Assembly (NCBI GenBank): GCA_947000775.1
Contig: CAMQGK010000565.1
Span: forward strand, 6,621,001-6,685,000
Length of the DNA: 64,000 bases
Source: Pterois miles
Lineage: Eukaryota; Chordata; Actinopteri; Perciformes; Scorpaenidae
Direction of reading: 5' to 3'
A program made the position numbers and the translations under genes. The notes under the pieces are model-generated. The model was not told where the DNA came from and did not search any database. It saw only the letters and a list, made by a program, of their open reading frames with translations. This document shows, one piece after another, positions 48,425-60,767 of the stretch. Every line of letters starts with the position of its first letter. Positions within the stretch are counted from its first letter, which is position 1.

Positions 48425-49258
48425 TTTATTTCACTATTTAACATTTTCCACGTACATGAATAAGCCAGTCATGCTTACAGGCGCTAGATGTTTCAGCACA
48501 ACCGGCTGTCACGATTTTCTCCTCAGCAGTATCACTCCAAAGGCTATTTTGCAGCAGCATTTTTTTTTGGTAGTCTCCAACTCACCCCCTCTGCCGCCAT
48601 GCTCCCTGTCTCTCCCTCTCTCCCTCTCTCTCTCACACACACACACACAAACTAAACATGAAATTCTGACAAACCGAGGCTCTGTGGCACAAAGCAAAGC
48701 CTGTCATGTACTCAGCAGAGGGACAAGAGTATAAAAATGTGTCCACACGCTGACAGTCGTCGTGCTCCTGCTCGCATTCTTTGACACAAGTGAGGAGATC
48801 GAAGTCAACGTGACACTGAGAGGAAGGAGCAGCAAGTTGTGTAACAATTTCAAAACGGGGTGAAATTAAATGTATTTCTGACCAACTGCGTCTCAGTCAT
48901 ATAGTTAAAAATATATGTACAAAATGTCATCTGTCATAAAATAATCTTCATAAAAAACTTTCACAGCACCGATGTTCTATTGCACAGACAATATTGTGTA
49001 TGAATCTACAATTTAATAAACATATATCAGCTTGCAGGCTCTAATATCGACCTTGTTTTTGCGCACAAACATTTGCCAAAAATATTCACATAAAAAAGCA
49101 CACACACAGCATTTAAGTGTAGTGTAATACAGCGATCAAACTTATATTTTGTAAGAGAGTAGCCTTAAAGTGTGTTTAAACTCATAGCATTAAATGCCTC
49201 CAAATTTCACACACACATATGCGCACAAACTCCTATGGATTATTTTGAGAGTCCTCCT
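48425..49258 (-). other. AT-rich stretch, possible 3' UTR
   Basis: No reading frame of note. It ends with an AATAAA on the minus strand at 48430-48425. It contains a CT/CA microsatellite near 48610-48650. Offered as the 3' UTR of the possible exon at 49259-49292 only. Confidence 0.25.
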
Positions 49259-49292
49259 TCACGTCTCGGTCGTGTCCTCGAAGCCAAAATAG
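49259..49292 (-). CDS. Possible terminal coding exon of an unidentified minus-strand gene
   Basis: After a good acceptor (TTGTTTTCAG) the minus strand encodes YFGFEDTTET and a TGA. Every codon after the first two ends in G or C, unlike the surrounding AT-rich DNA. An 830-base AT-rich stretch follows, with AATAAA at 48430-48425, as a 3' UTR would. No upstream exon was found in the window and I do not recognise the protein. By mammalian gene order it could be the end of ttc17, but the sequence does not show this. It may be chance. Confidence 0.28.
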
Positions 49293-50144
49293 CTGAAAAC
49301 AAGAGAGAAAATCTGGATTTAGAGGTGCACAATTTCCTGTGAAAATCTCCACAAGTGTCTGTGTGATCTGCACGATTTTAAAGCACACAGAAAGTGCGCA
49401 AACATGAAAATATCAGCTCGTCCACCGCCTCGTAAACACACATAATGCTGCATTGTTTTCGAAGGGATCTTTTTCATACTAAATACACACCAGGGAGGCA
49501 AAAAGTAAATATTGTTACCAGTTTGTGCCACAACAATACCACAAACTACAGCTTCGTTTTTTTTTTGTTTTGTATGCACGAAAGTATATTTACCCCTCCT
49601 AGTATCGATAGTCCTGAGCACACACACTCACACACACCACCTCCTCTAAATCCTGCAACACAAAGCTTCTCTCACAATGAAGTTTCGGCCCTCTCCTCCC
49701 AACACACTCTCTTTCTCACCTTATCAGAGTCAACACTAACCTCCCATGTATCTCCCAGCCCCCCTACACACACACCCGAAATCCGACACTGCAACATGCC
49801 AAAACAGATACTGCACTCATCACGTTACTGGCACTCTGTCCAAATCTTATATTTCTTTAATTTTACTCCTTTTAACACAACCATTTTTAAGGTGAGTAAA
49901 TGTTGCCATAATTTAAAGAGATAAAGAGTCACATCAGGGCAGCGTTTCGGACTCACGTTTCCTTTGCTGATCAGCTCTAAAACTGACAAAATAATAATAA
50001 TAAAAAAATCCCTGTCATCACTGATTTTTGTGTTTATAATTTACGTTAATACGTGTTGACGTTTTACTGGCAATATTGTAGTTTCTACCCATATTTTATC
50101 AGAGTTCACAGGACGGTTATTTACATGTAACGTTGTAATTCTGT

Positions 50145-50222
50145 GTGTGTGTGTCGCTGTCCACCCCTGTGGTGCTGAAACGCGTATTTCAGCACCGTCG
50201 GAGTGGACAGCGACACACACAC
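50145..50222. other. Near-perfect 36-bp-stem hairpin
   Basis: 50145-50180 pairs with 50187-50222 around a 6-base loop (CGCGTA). There are two mismatches and two G-U pairs. The outer stem includes GTGTCGCTGTCCAC and the inner stem GGTGCTGAAA. It could be a pre-miRNA-like fold or the core of a palindromic element. No known miRNA was recognised. Confidence 0.8.
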
Positions 50223-51569
50223 TTATAAAACTTCTCAAATGTAAATGATGGATTTCTGCTCTGCTCAGCCAGGGGTTTCCACATCTGCACAAGCACCAAA
50301 CACACCTGAGAGAGACCAGCGAGCAGATCGCCCATGTCCTATCCTCCACACACAGCTGTCCCCCCCTTCAGTGAGTACTCCTGTCCCCGTTTAGCTCATG
50401 ATATTCCCCATTAACATCTCTGACACAGCATGCTTGTATCAGCTTAAAGAATAACTTTTCAATAGAAGCGACAGCAACACAATACACATCACCAAATTCC
50501 CCTTTAACACTTCCAAAAGCTGCAGCATTAACAGGAAAACAACCTGCTCCAGATGAGACTCCCAAATAATGCCAGCTTTCCTTTCTTAATTCTAAATAAC
50601 ATCAGCTCCTTTCACAAATATCTGTGCAGTGAGTCATATTCAAAAGCCTTACAAGTGTCTGACGAGCGACACAGCTTTAGTGGATCCTCTCAACAATATT
50701 ACTACAGGCTTTTATAATTATGGATTTATTTTATACATACTTATGGAGTATATATAGTTTTTACAGTATAGTTCCATTTCATCTGCCGACCACAGCGACA
50801 TTACAGCAGCTGCAACTAATACAAGACACACAAAACTGAAATAAGCTTCACTGTACTTTCAGCAAAACCACAGAGCAGAAAAAAAGTCCAGCATTTGAGT
50901 CGTTTATTTTATATTTTAATGTCTGTACCTTCTCAAAGAATACTGACAAAGATGAATGAGGTATTGCCGCAAATATCAGTGGTCTTAGTCAATTTTGACA
51001 GCCACAATTCCAACAAAATATTGGTGTTTTTATTTGACAATTGAAGCAATTTTTAACACATTAAAAACCCTCACTTTTCACTCAGCTGCAAATTACATTT
51101 TACTGAGAACCTCATTTGTCGTGTGTGCTGGAAAGTCTCAGTGGATATAATGCCATCATGTCAGCTGTGATTTCATATCAAATTTCAGTTTTTCAGTAAT
51201 TGTTGAAAATATGACTATTTGTACAATCTGCATGTGTGCAGTCTGACAAAGAATATGTTGTTTGCTGTGATTATTTTTTGTGTAACATATGACATGTAAC
51301 ATACCTGTGTGCATGTGTGTTTGTGTCCAGTTATTCAGCTGCATTACATGACATGGTGGCTACCGCCACGTTGTCTTTTTCACCCGTTTATCCTGCAAGA
51401 CAAAAACACAAAGAGAAACCCTTTAAACTCCCCATGTCACCGTACAATAAACATTGTATAACACACACACACACACACAACACACACACACTGACAAACA
51501 CGTAGCAAGAGAAACACACACTCAGCCTCGTGCTGATTTGGAAAAATAAGAACCAACACACACACACAC

Positions 51570-51992
51570 ACACATATTTAAGTACTAAACAAAACAAAAC
51601 GTCCACATTTAACGTTTCTTCACATCTGTACACACAACGTTTCATCCTCATATTTAAAAACTGAATCAAGATATATGTTGAAGTCCAACACACATCTCTC
51701 GGTTGTGCACACGAGACTGATAAACCCACAATTGTGTCAGAAAAATGTGGAGACAAACTGATGTCCATAAACAGCCACTCAAACACACGCAAATTAAAGA
51801 ATAAAACAAAACGAAACATCCAGATTTTAAATTTTTTTCAGTCTTGTCTTCATATACATATATACATAAATATATATACATTATATATAGTATAAAGATA
51901 TATATTTAAGTCCAACACACACTGCTCTCAATTGTGTCTTATCAGAAAAACATGGAGACACAACTGTCATCTATGTATATTCACTCAAACAC

Positions 51993-51995
<3 letters not shown>
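51570..51995. repeat. Diverged local repeat units, left set
   Basis: Two diverged units share AAACAAAACGAAACATCCAG-like starts, AT-rich TATATA middles, CTCTCAATTGTGTC and AACATGGAGACACA ends. The same unit recurs at 55855-56335, so these flank the left sides of both 1 kb copies. Confidence 0.65.
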
Positions 51996-52030
<35 letters not shown>

Positions 52031-52070
52031 TCTCTCTCTCTCTGTCTCACACACACACACGCACGCACAC

Positions 52071-52114
<44 letters not shown>
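51996..52114. repeat. (CA)n / (CT)n array bordering duplication copy 1
   Basis: CA run, a short CT run near 52030, then interrupted and pure CA up to the duplicated block. Confidence 0.97.
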
Positions 52115-52116
<2 letters not shown>

Positions 52117-52597
52117 AACACTCGAGCTTCCCTACTCTCTGTGCAACGTATCTTTAATATAAACGGCAACAACAGAATTACACTTTGAAGATAACTCAGC
52201 CAAAAGTCAACATATAAACTATAAATTCATCATAAAAGTTAATTCAACATCTTCTTTGCTAAATCAACATTGAAATAAACATAATAAATGAGTTGAAAAG
52301 TAAAAATGGGTGTCGTTCTGCCTTATGATCTTGTCATGAATTAGTTTTCCCTCAGATGTCAAACAATAAGACAAGAAAATAACTTTTACATGGAAGCGTT
52401 TGTCTCAGTTTTGTATGTTAGATATAACAATATACATTATATATGAATATATAGTATAACGCAAAGTCACTGGTTTACACACACGCTGGATTCATGTATC
52501 AAATAAAATATATTAAAATATAAATGGCTCTTTATGTGTGTTTTGTTTTCTAGTTGTATGTTTAAATAATTGTCTCTCAGATTCATGCATTGAAGGT

Positions 52598-52644
<47 letters not shown>

Positions 52645-53108
52645 ACACTTCCAGCCATGACGAGTGTGTGTGACTCTCGGCAGACTTGGTGTGTGTTATT
52701 GTGTGTCCGTGAGCATTTCAGACAATTTTCTGTACTTTTACAAAACAGTTTATACAAATTTTTATACACCACCTCCCAACACACACCAATTTTTCATATA
52801 TGCATAGATGCTCAGAAACTGAACACACACACACTCAGACAGTCACTGTCTGACTCTTGTGATGACAAAGCTGGTAAATCACAAATTAAAACTACCGCTT
52901 TCTATAGTTTAAACTAAAATAATAATTGTTGACATTGTGGTTTTATATTTGTTTTTAACATTTTATCAATTTTACATTTAATATATCAGTCTACAGTTTA
53001 CTCTACATGAAAAGCATCTTGAGAAACCTTCTGTTATGATTTGACACAACATAAAAATTATTTGAATTGATTATAACATCATTACGCTGCATCACCTCCC
53101 CTCACACA

Positions 53109-53158
<50 letters not shown>
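52115..53158. repeat. Duplicated 1 kb block, copy 1
   Basis: Nearly identical to 56461-57531, starting at GTAACACTCGAGCTTCCC beside a CA array and ending in another CA array. The copies differ at about eight to ten unique-sequence positions. The block contains its own CA array (52598-52637). No coding frame. Confidence 0.95.
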
Positions 53159-53161
<3 letters not shown>

Positions 53162-55854
53162 GGACAGCTGAACTGGATGGATCAATTGTTTGAGAAGTTA
53201 CCACAGTATCCATATTAGACTCAGCTATCACCTGATATTTGCCTTTAAACAAAGACTGAATTTGAGCCTGTTGATATCACCTGTCATGATTTTACTGAAC
53301 CAGCTTTACGGTATCACTCTGTAAATAAATATAATCAGTGTAGCATTCAAATGAAAGTTTTCGTGACTTGACTACTGCAAACAACTGAACGAACTTTGAG
53401 GAGGAAGGCGCTGAATATTTGAATTTCTTTGCCATCAGATTAGCCATATTTAATGGTAATCAATATACATAGTACATACTTTATTAGGCTAAAATTAATG
53501 CAGTCTAATGCAAGAAACATGCAATAAACCCTACCTTCATACAGATTATAACATTTTTTAGAGATACTGGCAGGTGTTTCTACTATTTTGTCCACCCGTT
53601 TATATCAATGAAGGTAAGCTAAATAATAGAAACACCTCTCTGGAAACCTACAGCTTATCATAAAGCTATCATGAAGTTCAATCTTTAACAGTTTCAACAG
53701 CAACTGAACATTAGAACCTTCAAGTAGGACTGTTGTATTAGACTGCATTAGTTTCAGCTAGGTAGGTGTACCTAATAAACTGGCAACTGAGGGTAAGCAA
53801 CCAGCAGATTTAATCCAGAAATACTAGCACTGGGACTAACTGTCAAAAAAACTCCATCAGACAAACTCTTTATACATTTATACTATTTTAGGAGAAAATA
53901 ATGAATGCTCTTGTGTGAAGATTTACCCAGCTGATATGTTTACAAAAGACGGGTTGTAATGCTATTTTTCTGAGAAGGTTGAGGCTCTCTCGTCTTTAAG
54001 AAACAGGGTCGTCCTGTTGGTTTTTATGTGTCAACCCCTCAATAGAGATGCAAGAGCCCCATATGTAAATGTGTTAGTTGTGCTCAGGAAACCAGACCTC
54101 AGATTTAATTATTTGGGAAACAAAACTCCTCCCCATTTCAGGAGGAACCTCCTGGAGTCCCACTAAGGTCCCCTGATGATTAAGCATTACGTTATGATCT
54201 GACAAACTCTCTGGATCCAGCAAAGTTTTGATGACAAATTAGGGTTGGGTGCTATGGCCAAAATCTTCTATGACAATATAGGCATTTAAATCCTGATAAC
54301 AATCTATATCATGATATAGTATGTTTATATAAAATAACCACATGGTAAAGCTTATTTTTGTATAGTCCTGTGTGAATAGGACATAATGAAGTGCAGAGTA
54401 TTTTCTCATTTTAAGAACTTGAGTGCAAACAGTTTTAAGTGAAATTAAAGAGAAAAAAAGAAATACATATAGGCATAGCCTATATGGCTATGAGAATGAT
54501 ATATGTAAAAATATATATGACAGACATTTCTGTTGCTTTGTTGATATATGTCGTCATATTGCCCAACCTTACAACAAAATCAAACTCTACTCCAGAATCT
54601 GCCATAAATGTCACCTGGTGTCTCAACAGCTCGTCTTCCTAAAACAACTGAAGTGGGAATTAATGAACTTACACTGTTAAATTAATTCCTGAATCATTTG
54701 TGATCGTGGTGATTTATAAAACTCCCTTCTTCTGCTGTGTTCGAATGTCAAATATCCTGACAGGGCCTGCGAGTGGTTTTAAAACGGCGTATAAGCAGGT
54801 GTGCTTTTAAACCCAGCTGGAGCAAAACGTTTCTGCACTCAAGGACACAACTTCGTTGAGTTTTTTTTTTTTTTTTTTTTTTTAAGAAATGAAGTTATTA
54901 ATTTGCCAGTGTTCTGCACTGGTTTGAAGTTGACCAGCCATTTCCTTTCCCTTGCTCCACCTTTCTGCTCCTCATTCCCATTGATTTGTCTTTTTTTTTT
55001 TTTTTTTTTGTCCACCTGCAGACAGATTTTATAGCGATCACAGCATTTTAGCCCTAATTCAACACTTTTGGCCTAGTTTTAGGCTGTTTTACTGTAGTTT
55101 TTACCCTCTAGTTCTCACATACAGTAAGTTCTTGAATTGTCTTTTGTTCATTGATTTCTCTGTGGAAAAGGTGTCCCATTTGTTCCACCAGGAATAGGAC
55201 CCATTCATACTTAAACCATTAAAAGTTACAGCCATTTACCTTCTCATACTGGGATTAGAAGACTCTCTGTGGTTCTGGGGACAGAGGAGGGGTGGAAGGG
55301 TGTGTCCCACTCAAACCAGCTTGCCTCTCAGGGTTTCGGGTGGTGCTACTGGAAGAAAAGCTGTCATTTGCGGCCCGTCCAGCTGCCTCCTCCCTCCCTG
55401 CCGGCCTTTATTGTTCCTTTCTGCATCATCGGCTGTGTTAATTTCCATTTTCTTTCCTCTCACAATCATCGCTTGGGTCCTACGAATACACAAAAAATGA
55501 CAGATTCAGCACAAAAACCTGCGCTTCTTAGTGGCATGCATGCACACAACACACAATACATAATACATACTGTACTGCAGGTTTTTTTTTTCATATCCTG
55601 AAGCAAATATTTAACTCGTGCATGGAGTTGGGACTGTAATTAAAATAATAACTGTGTGGGTGCAGGTTAACATTGGTAGAATTCCTTTTTGGGGCGGCAT
55701 ACAAACTGCAGGTGTTCTGCTTTTTTCAACCCCTCCGGCCCACCGGACAGACTGCTCACAGTTCCCCTTTGAGGCAAGACTGAGTCTGCATCTGCTGAGT
55801 TGTGACGTTATGGTGACATGCACACACACTACACATACATACATACATATATAT
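53159..55854. other. Non-coding spacer between duplication copies
   Basis: AT-rich, two poly(T) runs (about 54860 and 54990), no coding block. The stretch 55260-55500 is less AT-rich and lacks repeats but shows no convincing frame. Confidence 0.6.
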
Positions 55855-56332
55855 ATATTACTTGTGTCAGATAAACATGGAGATACACTAAAGTATATGT
55901 ACATCCTCACACACACGAATTAAACAAACAAAATGAAACTTCCAGATTTTTTTCATGTTTAGTCTGATCAAAGTCTCACCATCATATATATATTTACATA
56001 TATATGTACAGATTAAAATCTCTATATATAAATATATATACATATATACTGTATATATAAATATGGAGACACTGATATCTATGTACATCCACTCAAAAAC
56101 ACTCACTCACAAATTAAAGAGTTAAACAAAATGAAACTTCCAGAATTAATGTTTTTTTTATGTCTGTACGATCTGATTAAAGTCTTGCCTTCATTTACAG
56201 TATATATAAAAATATATATTTAAATATACACAAAGATATATCCAGTATAAAGAGTTAGCAACACACGCTCCTCTCAATTGTGTCTTGTGTCAAACATGGA
56301 GACACACTATGTACATTCACTCAAAAAAGTTC

Positions 56333-56335
<3 letters not shown>
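55855..56335. repeat. Diverged local repeat units, right set
   Basis: Two or more units with AACAAAATGAAACTTCCAGA, TATATA-rich middles and AACATGGAGACAC ends, homologous to 51570-51995. They precede copy 2 of the 1 kb block. Confidence 0.65.
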
Positions 56336-56415
<80 letters not shown>

Positions 56416-56460
56416 CGCACACGTGCAAACGCACACACACACGCACACACACACACACAT
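56335..56460. repeat. (CA)n array bordering duplication copy 2
   Basis: About 75 bp of pure CA followed by interrupted CA with CG and TG steps. The equivalent border of copy 1 is the array at 51996-52114. Confidence 0.97.
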
Positions 56461-56945
56461 GTAACACTCGAGCTTCCCCTACTCTCTGTGCAACGTATCT
56501 TTAATATAAACGGCAACAACAGAATTACACTTTGAAGATAACTCAGCCAAAAGTCAACATATAAACTATAAATTCATCATAAAAGTTAATTCAACATCTT
56601 CTTTGCTAAATCAACATTGAAATAAACATAATAAATGAGTTGAAAAGTAAAAATGGGTGTCGTTCTGCCTTATGATCTTGTCATGAATTAGTTTTCCCTC
56701 AGATGTCAAACAATAAACAAGAAAATAACTTTTACATGGAAGCGTTTGTCTCAGTTTTGTATGTTAGATATAACAATATACATTATATATGAATATATAG
56801 TATAACGCAAAGTCACTGGTTTACACACACACGCTGGATTCATGTATCAAATAAAATATATTAAAATATAAATGGCTCTTTATGTGTGTTTTGTTTTCTA
56901 GTTGTATGTTTAAATAATTGTCTCTCAGATTCATGCATTGAAGGT

Positions 56946-56992
<47 letters not shown>

Positions 56993-57498
56993 ACACTTCC
57001 AGCGATGACGAGTGTGTGTGACTCTCGGCAGACTTGGTGTGTGTTATTGTGTGTCTGTGAGCATTTCAGACAATTTTCTGTACTTTTACAAAACAGTTTA
57101 TACAAATTTTTATACACCACCCCCCAACACACACCAATTTTTCATATATGCATAGATGCTCAGAAACTGAACACACACACACACTCAGACAGTCACTGTC
57201 TGACTCTTGTGATGACAAAGCTGGTAAATCACAAATTAAAACTACCGCTTTCTATAGTTTAAACTAAAATAATAATTGTTGACATTGTGGTTTTATATTT
57301 GTTTTTAACATTTTATCAATTTTACGTTTAATATATCAGTCTACAGTTTGCTCTACATGAAAAGCATCTTGAGAAACCTTCTGTTATGATTTGACACAAC
57401 ATAAATATTATTTGAATTGATTATAACATCATTACGCTGCATCACCTCCCCTCACACAGACACACACACACAGACACACACAGACACACAGACACACA

Positions 57499-57531
<33 letters not shown>
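56461..57531. repeat. Duplicated 1 kb block, copy 2
   Basis: Same orientation as 52115-53158, start-to-start offset about 4.35 kb. It differs mainly by single substitutions, one-base indels and CA-array length. Flanks diverge just outside the bordering CA arrays. Confidence 0.95.
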
Positions 57532-57532
<1 letters not shown>

Positions 57533-57648
57533 CTTTGTCCTTATTACTCTCATAAACATAAAAATACATTAATGTTCACATAACAGTGCAGTAAATTAAA
57601 TTGTACTTGATTTTCAAACAACAGTCTGTGAACACTGCAACTGTCCAT

Positions 57649-57681
<33 letters not shown>
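57649..57681. repeat. (ACT)n trinucleotide microsatellite
   Basis: Eleven consecutive ACT/TAC units just outside duplication copy 2. Confidence 0.97.
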
Positions 57682-57683
<2 letters not shown>

Positions 57684-58829
57684 TCTGCACGCCATCTTTA
57701 TCTGTACCTCTCTGACAACTTCACAGCTATCCTTGTAAGCTACATTCACACTCAGTCACCTGTCAACTTTAATATACTGCTATTGTGTAAGTGTTGTGTA
57801 GTTTTACTATTTGTTTTGTTCTTCAGCTCTTCAACTGTTTACTCAGTTTGTTCTATTTGTTTTTACCTTTTTGTGTTTTTTTAAATGTACACACGGCTAT
57901 ATGTAAGTGTATGGTTTTATTATATGCATCTAAAAACTCATTCATACACACCCATAAATGTATAGTTTTTATTTTTACCCTGTACAATCATGTGTAGATT
58001 TATATTTTTATAAATGTAAATTCAGTTTGTATTCAGTTGTTAACTATATGCATGAATCCAAACAAACTCTAATTTTATTTCTTATGATTTTGCAGACAAT
58101 CAAAGTCCTAGTACTTAGTGAATAAAGACTGATTCTGATAATTTAAGCATCAACATATAGTATTTTCTTACTAAACTTAAAGTGTATGTATCTCATATCA
58201 GTCCCATATTTTTTTCTCTTGAATGTAACGCATAAATCATAAAGATTTATATCCAACCCAAAAGAAGTGTGAATGATACTATATATGTCTGTGTGCATCA
58301 GTGTAGACACAAGTTTTACTGATGTTTTCAAATGCTTTTTTTTCTTGTATTTTTTCTTTTCTTGTACCATTTTCATGTGTTTCATTCATCATTTTCTGTA
58401 CTTCCTAATAATAATAATAACTGTTCCTGTTCTGTGAAGCATATTGAGTTAACATGTAATTAAATACGCCAGATAAACATGTCTGCATTGTAATTTAATA
58501 GAAAAGACTACACAGATTACATTTTACAAGTTGGATAATCTGTTATGAAGGGTTTCCCTCAGTCCAATTCTCCTCTTTTACAGCACAAATTGACTAAAAG
58601 GCCATCAGTTTAAATTTCTGGGAGTTTGACATGAAGCCCTTCAGCAGCAGTTCTGTGAACAAACAGCCTGTGAGATGCAGGAGAGCTGCTCTGCCTCTCT
58701 GGAGCTCTGAGCCTTCAGCTATACAGTCAGCCATTTTCTGTCTGACATGAGGAGGCTTCACTGAGGCTGCTCTGCTGATGAGAGGAAGCCTTTTGGAAAA
58801 GAACACGACATGGAGGAAAAACACATGCA

Positions 58830-59945
58830 GATGTGGTAAACAGCAGCGCTAATGACATTAATCCTTCAGTTAAACCTCACCAGAAGAGCCCACATGCCTG
58901 ACTGCCAACCCCATGAGTGGCCACAACAAAATGGCCGACCTGCATCTTGAGGGATAACCTACATATATGTTTATATAAACATCTTGGAGGTAACATTAAA
59001 ATGCAGAGGATCTGATTTTAATGGTATTTGTAGCTTTTATTATTTTAAAAAAACACAACTCAACCTGCAGTTTCTAGGGATTTTAAAAGGAAGATTGTGA
59101 ACAATGTTGTTTTTGGTGCATTAGAAAATTATGATAATCAACTAAAGGAGGTTGTGGTCATTTAAAACGGCCTCTTTCTCACAATAGTTGTGAAATAAGA
59201 CTTTAAATGGGTATTATTAATAGAGTATAACTTTTCCTTTCTTTGTTCTCTGAAGAAAGAGTTGCCTTTCTGCAGCTTAAAACAGTAATATTTTAGAAAG
59301 TCTATCCTTTTTTTATACTCCTGAGATTGTTAAAAATCCCCACAATGAGCTAACTTTGCATTTAATGTACAGTACTTTTGTTCAGCAGGTACAGACTCAA
59401 AACATCAGAGTCATCTTTGTCAGATATGAGGAAGGTTTGGACACAATAAAGCCCATCTAAAAACTCATCAGTGTTGCTTTCAAATGAAGGCTCTTGTGAT
59501 TTAACTGCTGCTGTTCAATGACTGAATAACCATCTTGGAGAAACACTGATATTTGACATTTTTTGGCATCAAAACAATCACATTTAAAGGTTGAATCTAA
59601 GCAATCAGCAGCTTCGATCTGCAAATACCAACATTAGCACCAGCCTTTAAAAACACCCACGAAATAAGAGTTTTAAAAGATCCTATAGGAAGAGTTTAAC
59701 TTAATCGTTGTTTACATGACAGCAAAGTTAAGATTTTGTCTTTAGTCGAGAGATTAAAGCTGTTTGAAAATCTACCTTTTTTTTGGTTTGAAGCATTTAA
59801 TGTCATTTAATGTTATTCTGAAAATATATCCAGTAAAATTGCCTTTTCTCTGAAATTAAACTAAAGCTTTAGAATTAAGAGAAATCATTAAGAGGAAAAT
59901 CATTAAATCTAACACCAGTAATATATGAACATTAAATTACACATT
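58830..59945. repeat. Tandem 1.1 kb unit, copy A
   Basis: Begins ATGTGGTAAACAGCAGCGCT; the same sequence starts copy B 1,116 bp later. Landmarks are ACAAAATGGCCGACCTGCAT, GTCAGATATGAGGAAGGTTT and TGACTGAATAACCATC. No sustained reading frame. Confidence 0.9.
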
Positions 59946-60767
59946 GATGTGGTAAACAGCAGCGCTAATGACATTAATCCTTCAGTTAAACCTCACCAGA
60001 AGAGCCCACATGCCTGACTGCCAACCCCTTGAGTGGCCACAACAAAATGGCCGACCTGCATCTTGAGGGATAACCTACATATATGTTTATATAAACATCT
60101 TGGAGGAACATTAAAATGCAGAGGATCTGACTTTTGTCATTTGGCTCTAAACTGACTCAATCTGCAGTTTCTAGAGTTTTTAAAGGAAGATTGTGAACAA
60201 CAATGTTGTTTTTGGTACATTAGAAAAGGATGATAATCATCTAAAGGAGGTCGTGGTCATTTAAAACGGCCTCTTTCTCAAAATTGTTGTGAATTAAGAC
60301 TTTAAATAGGTATTATTAGAAGAGTTTAACTTGTTTTCATGTTTTATGAAGAAAGATTTTACTTTCTGTAACTTAAAACAGTAATATTTTAGAAAATCTA
60401 TCCTTTTTTATACTCCTGACATTGTTAAAAATCCCCACAATGAGGAACTTTGCATTTAATGTACAGTACTTTTGTTCCGCAGGTACACAATAAAAAAAAA
60501 TCAGCCATCTGTCAGATATGAGGAAGGTTTGGACACAATAAAGCCCATCTAAAAACTCATCAGTGTTGCTTTCAAATGAAGGTTCTTGTGATTTAACTGC
60601 TGCTGTTCAATGACTGAATAACCATCTAGGAGAAACACTGATATTTGACATTTTTTGGCATCATATCAATCACATTTAAAGGTTGAATCTAAGCAATCAG
60701 CAGCTTCAATCTGCAAATACTAACATTAGTACCATCCTTCAAAAACACCCACTAAATAAGCGTTTTA
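59946..60767. repeat. Tandem 1.1 kb unit, copy B (3' truncated)
   Basis: Follows copy A with high identity until about 60767. It then jumps back to the point matching 59321 of copy A, which starts copy C. Confidence 0.88.

Noticed and set aside
49951..49970. 20-base exon-like block with AG and GT borders upstream of the possible terminal exon
   Set aside because: The frame needed to join it to the YFGFED exon contains a stop, and 20-base exons are rare. Not supported.
52467..52784. 105-codon frame repeated in both 1 kb duplicates
   Set aside because: Half of it is the CA array read as Cys-Val. No domain, and the sequence evolves like non-coding DNA.
58594..58824. 76-codon minus-strand frame
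   Set aside because: Resembles a low-information 3' flank repeat, with no recognised domain or neighbouring exons.
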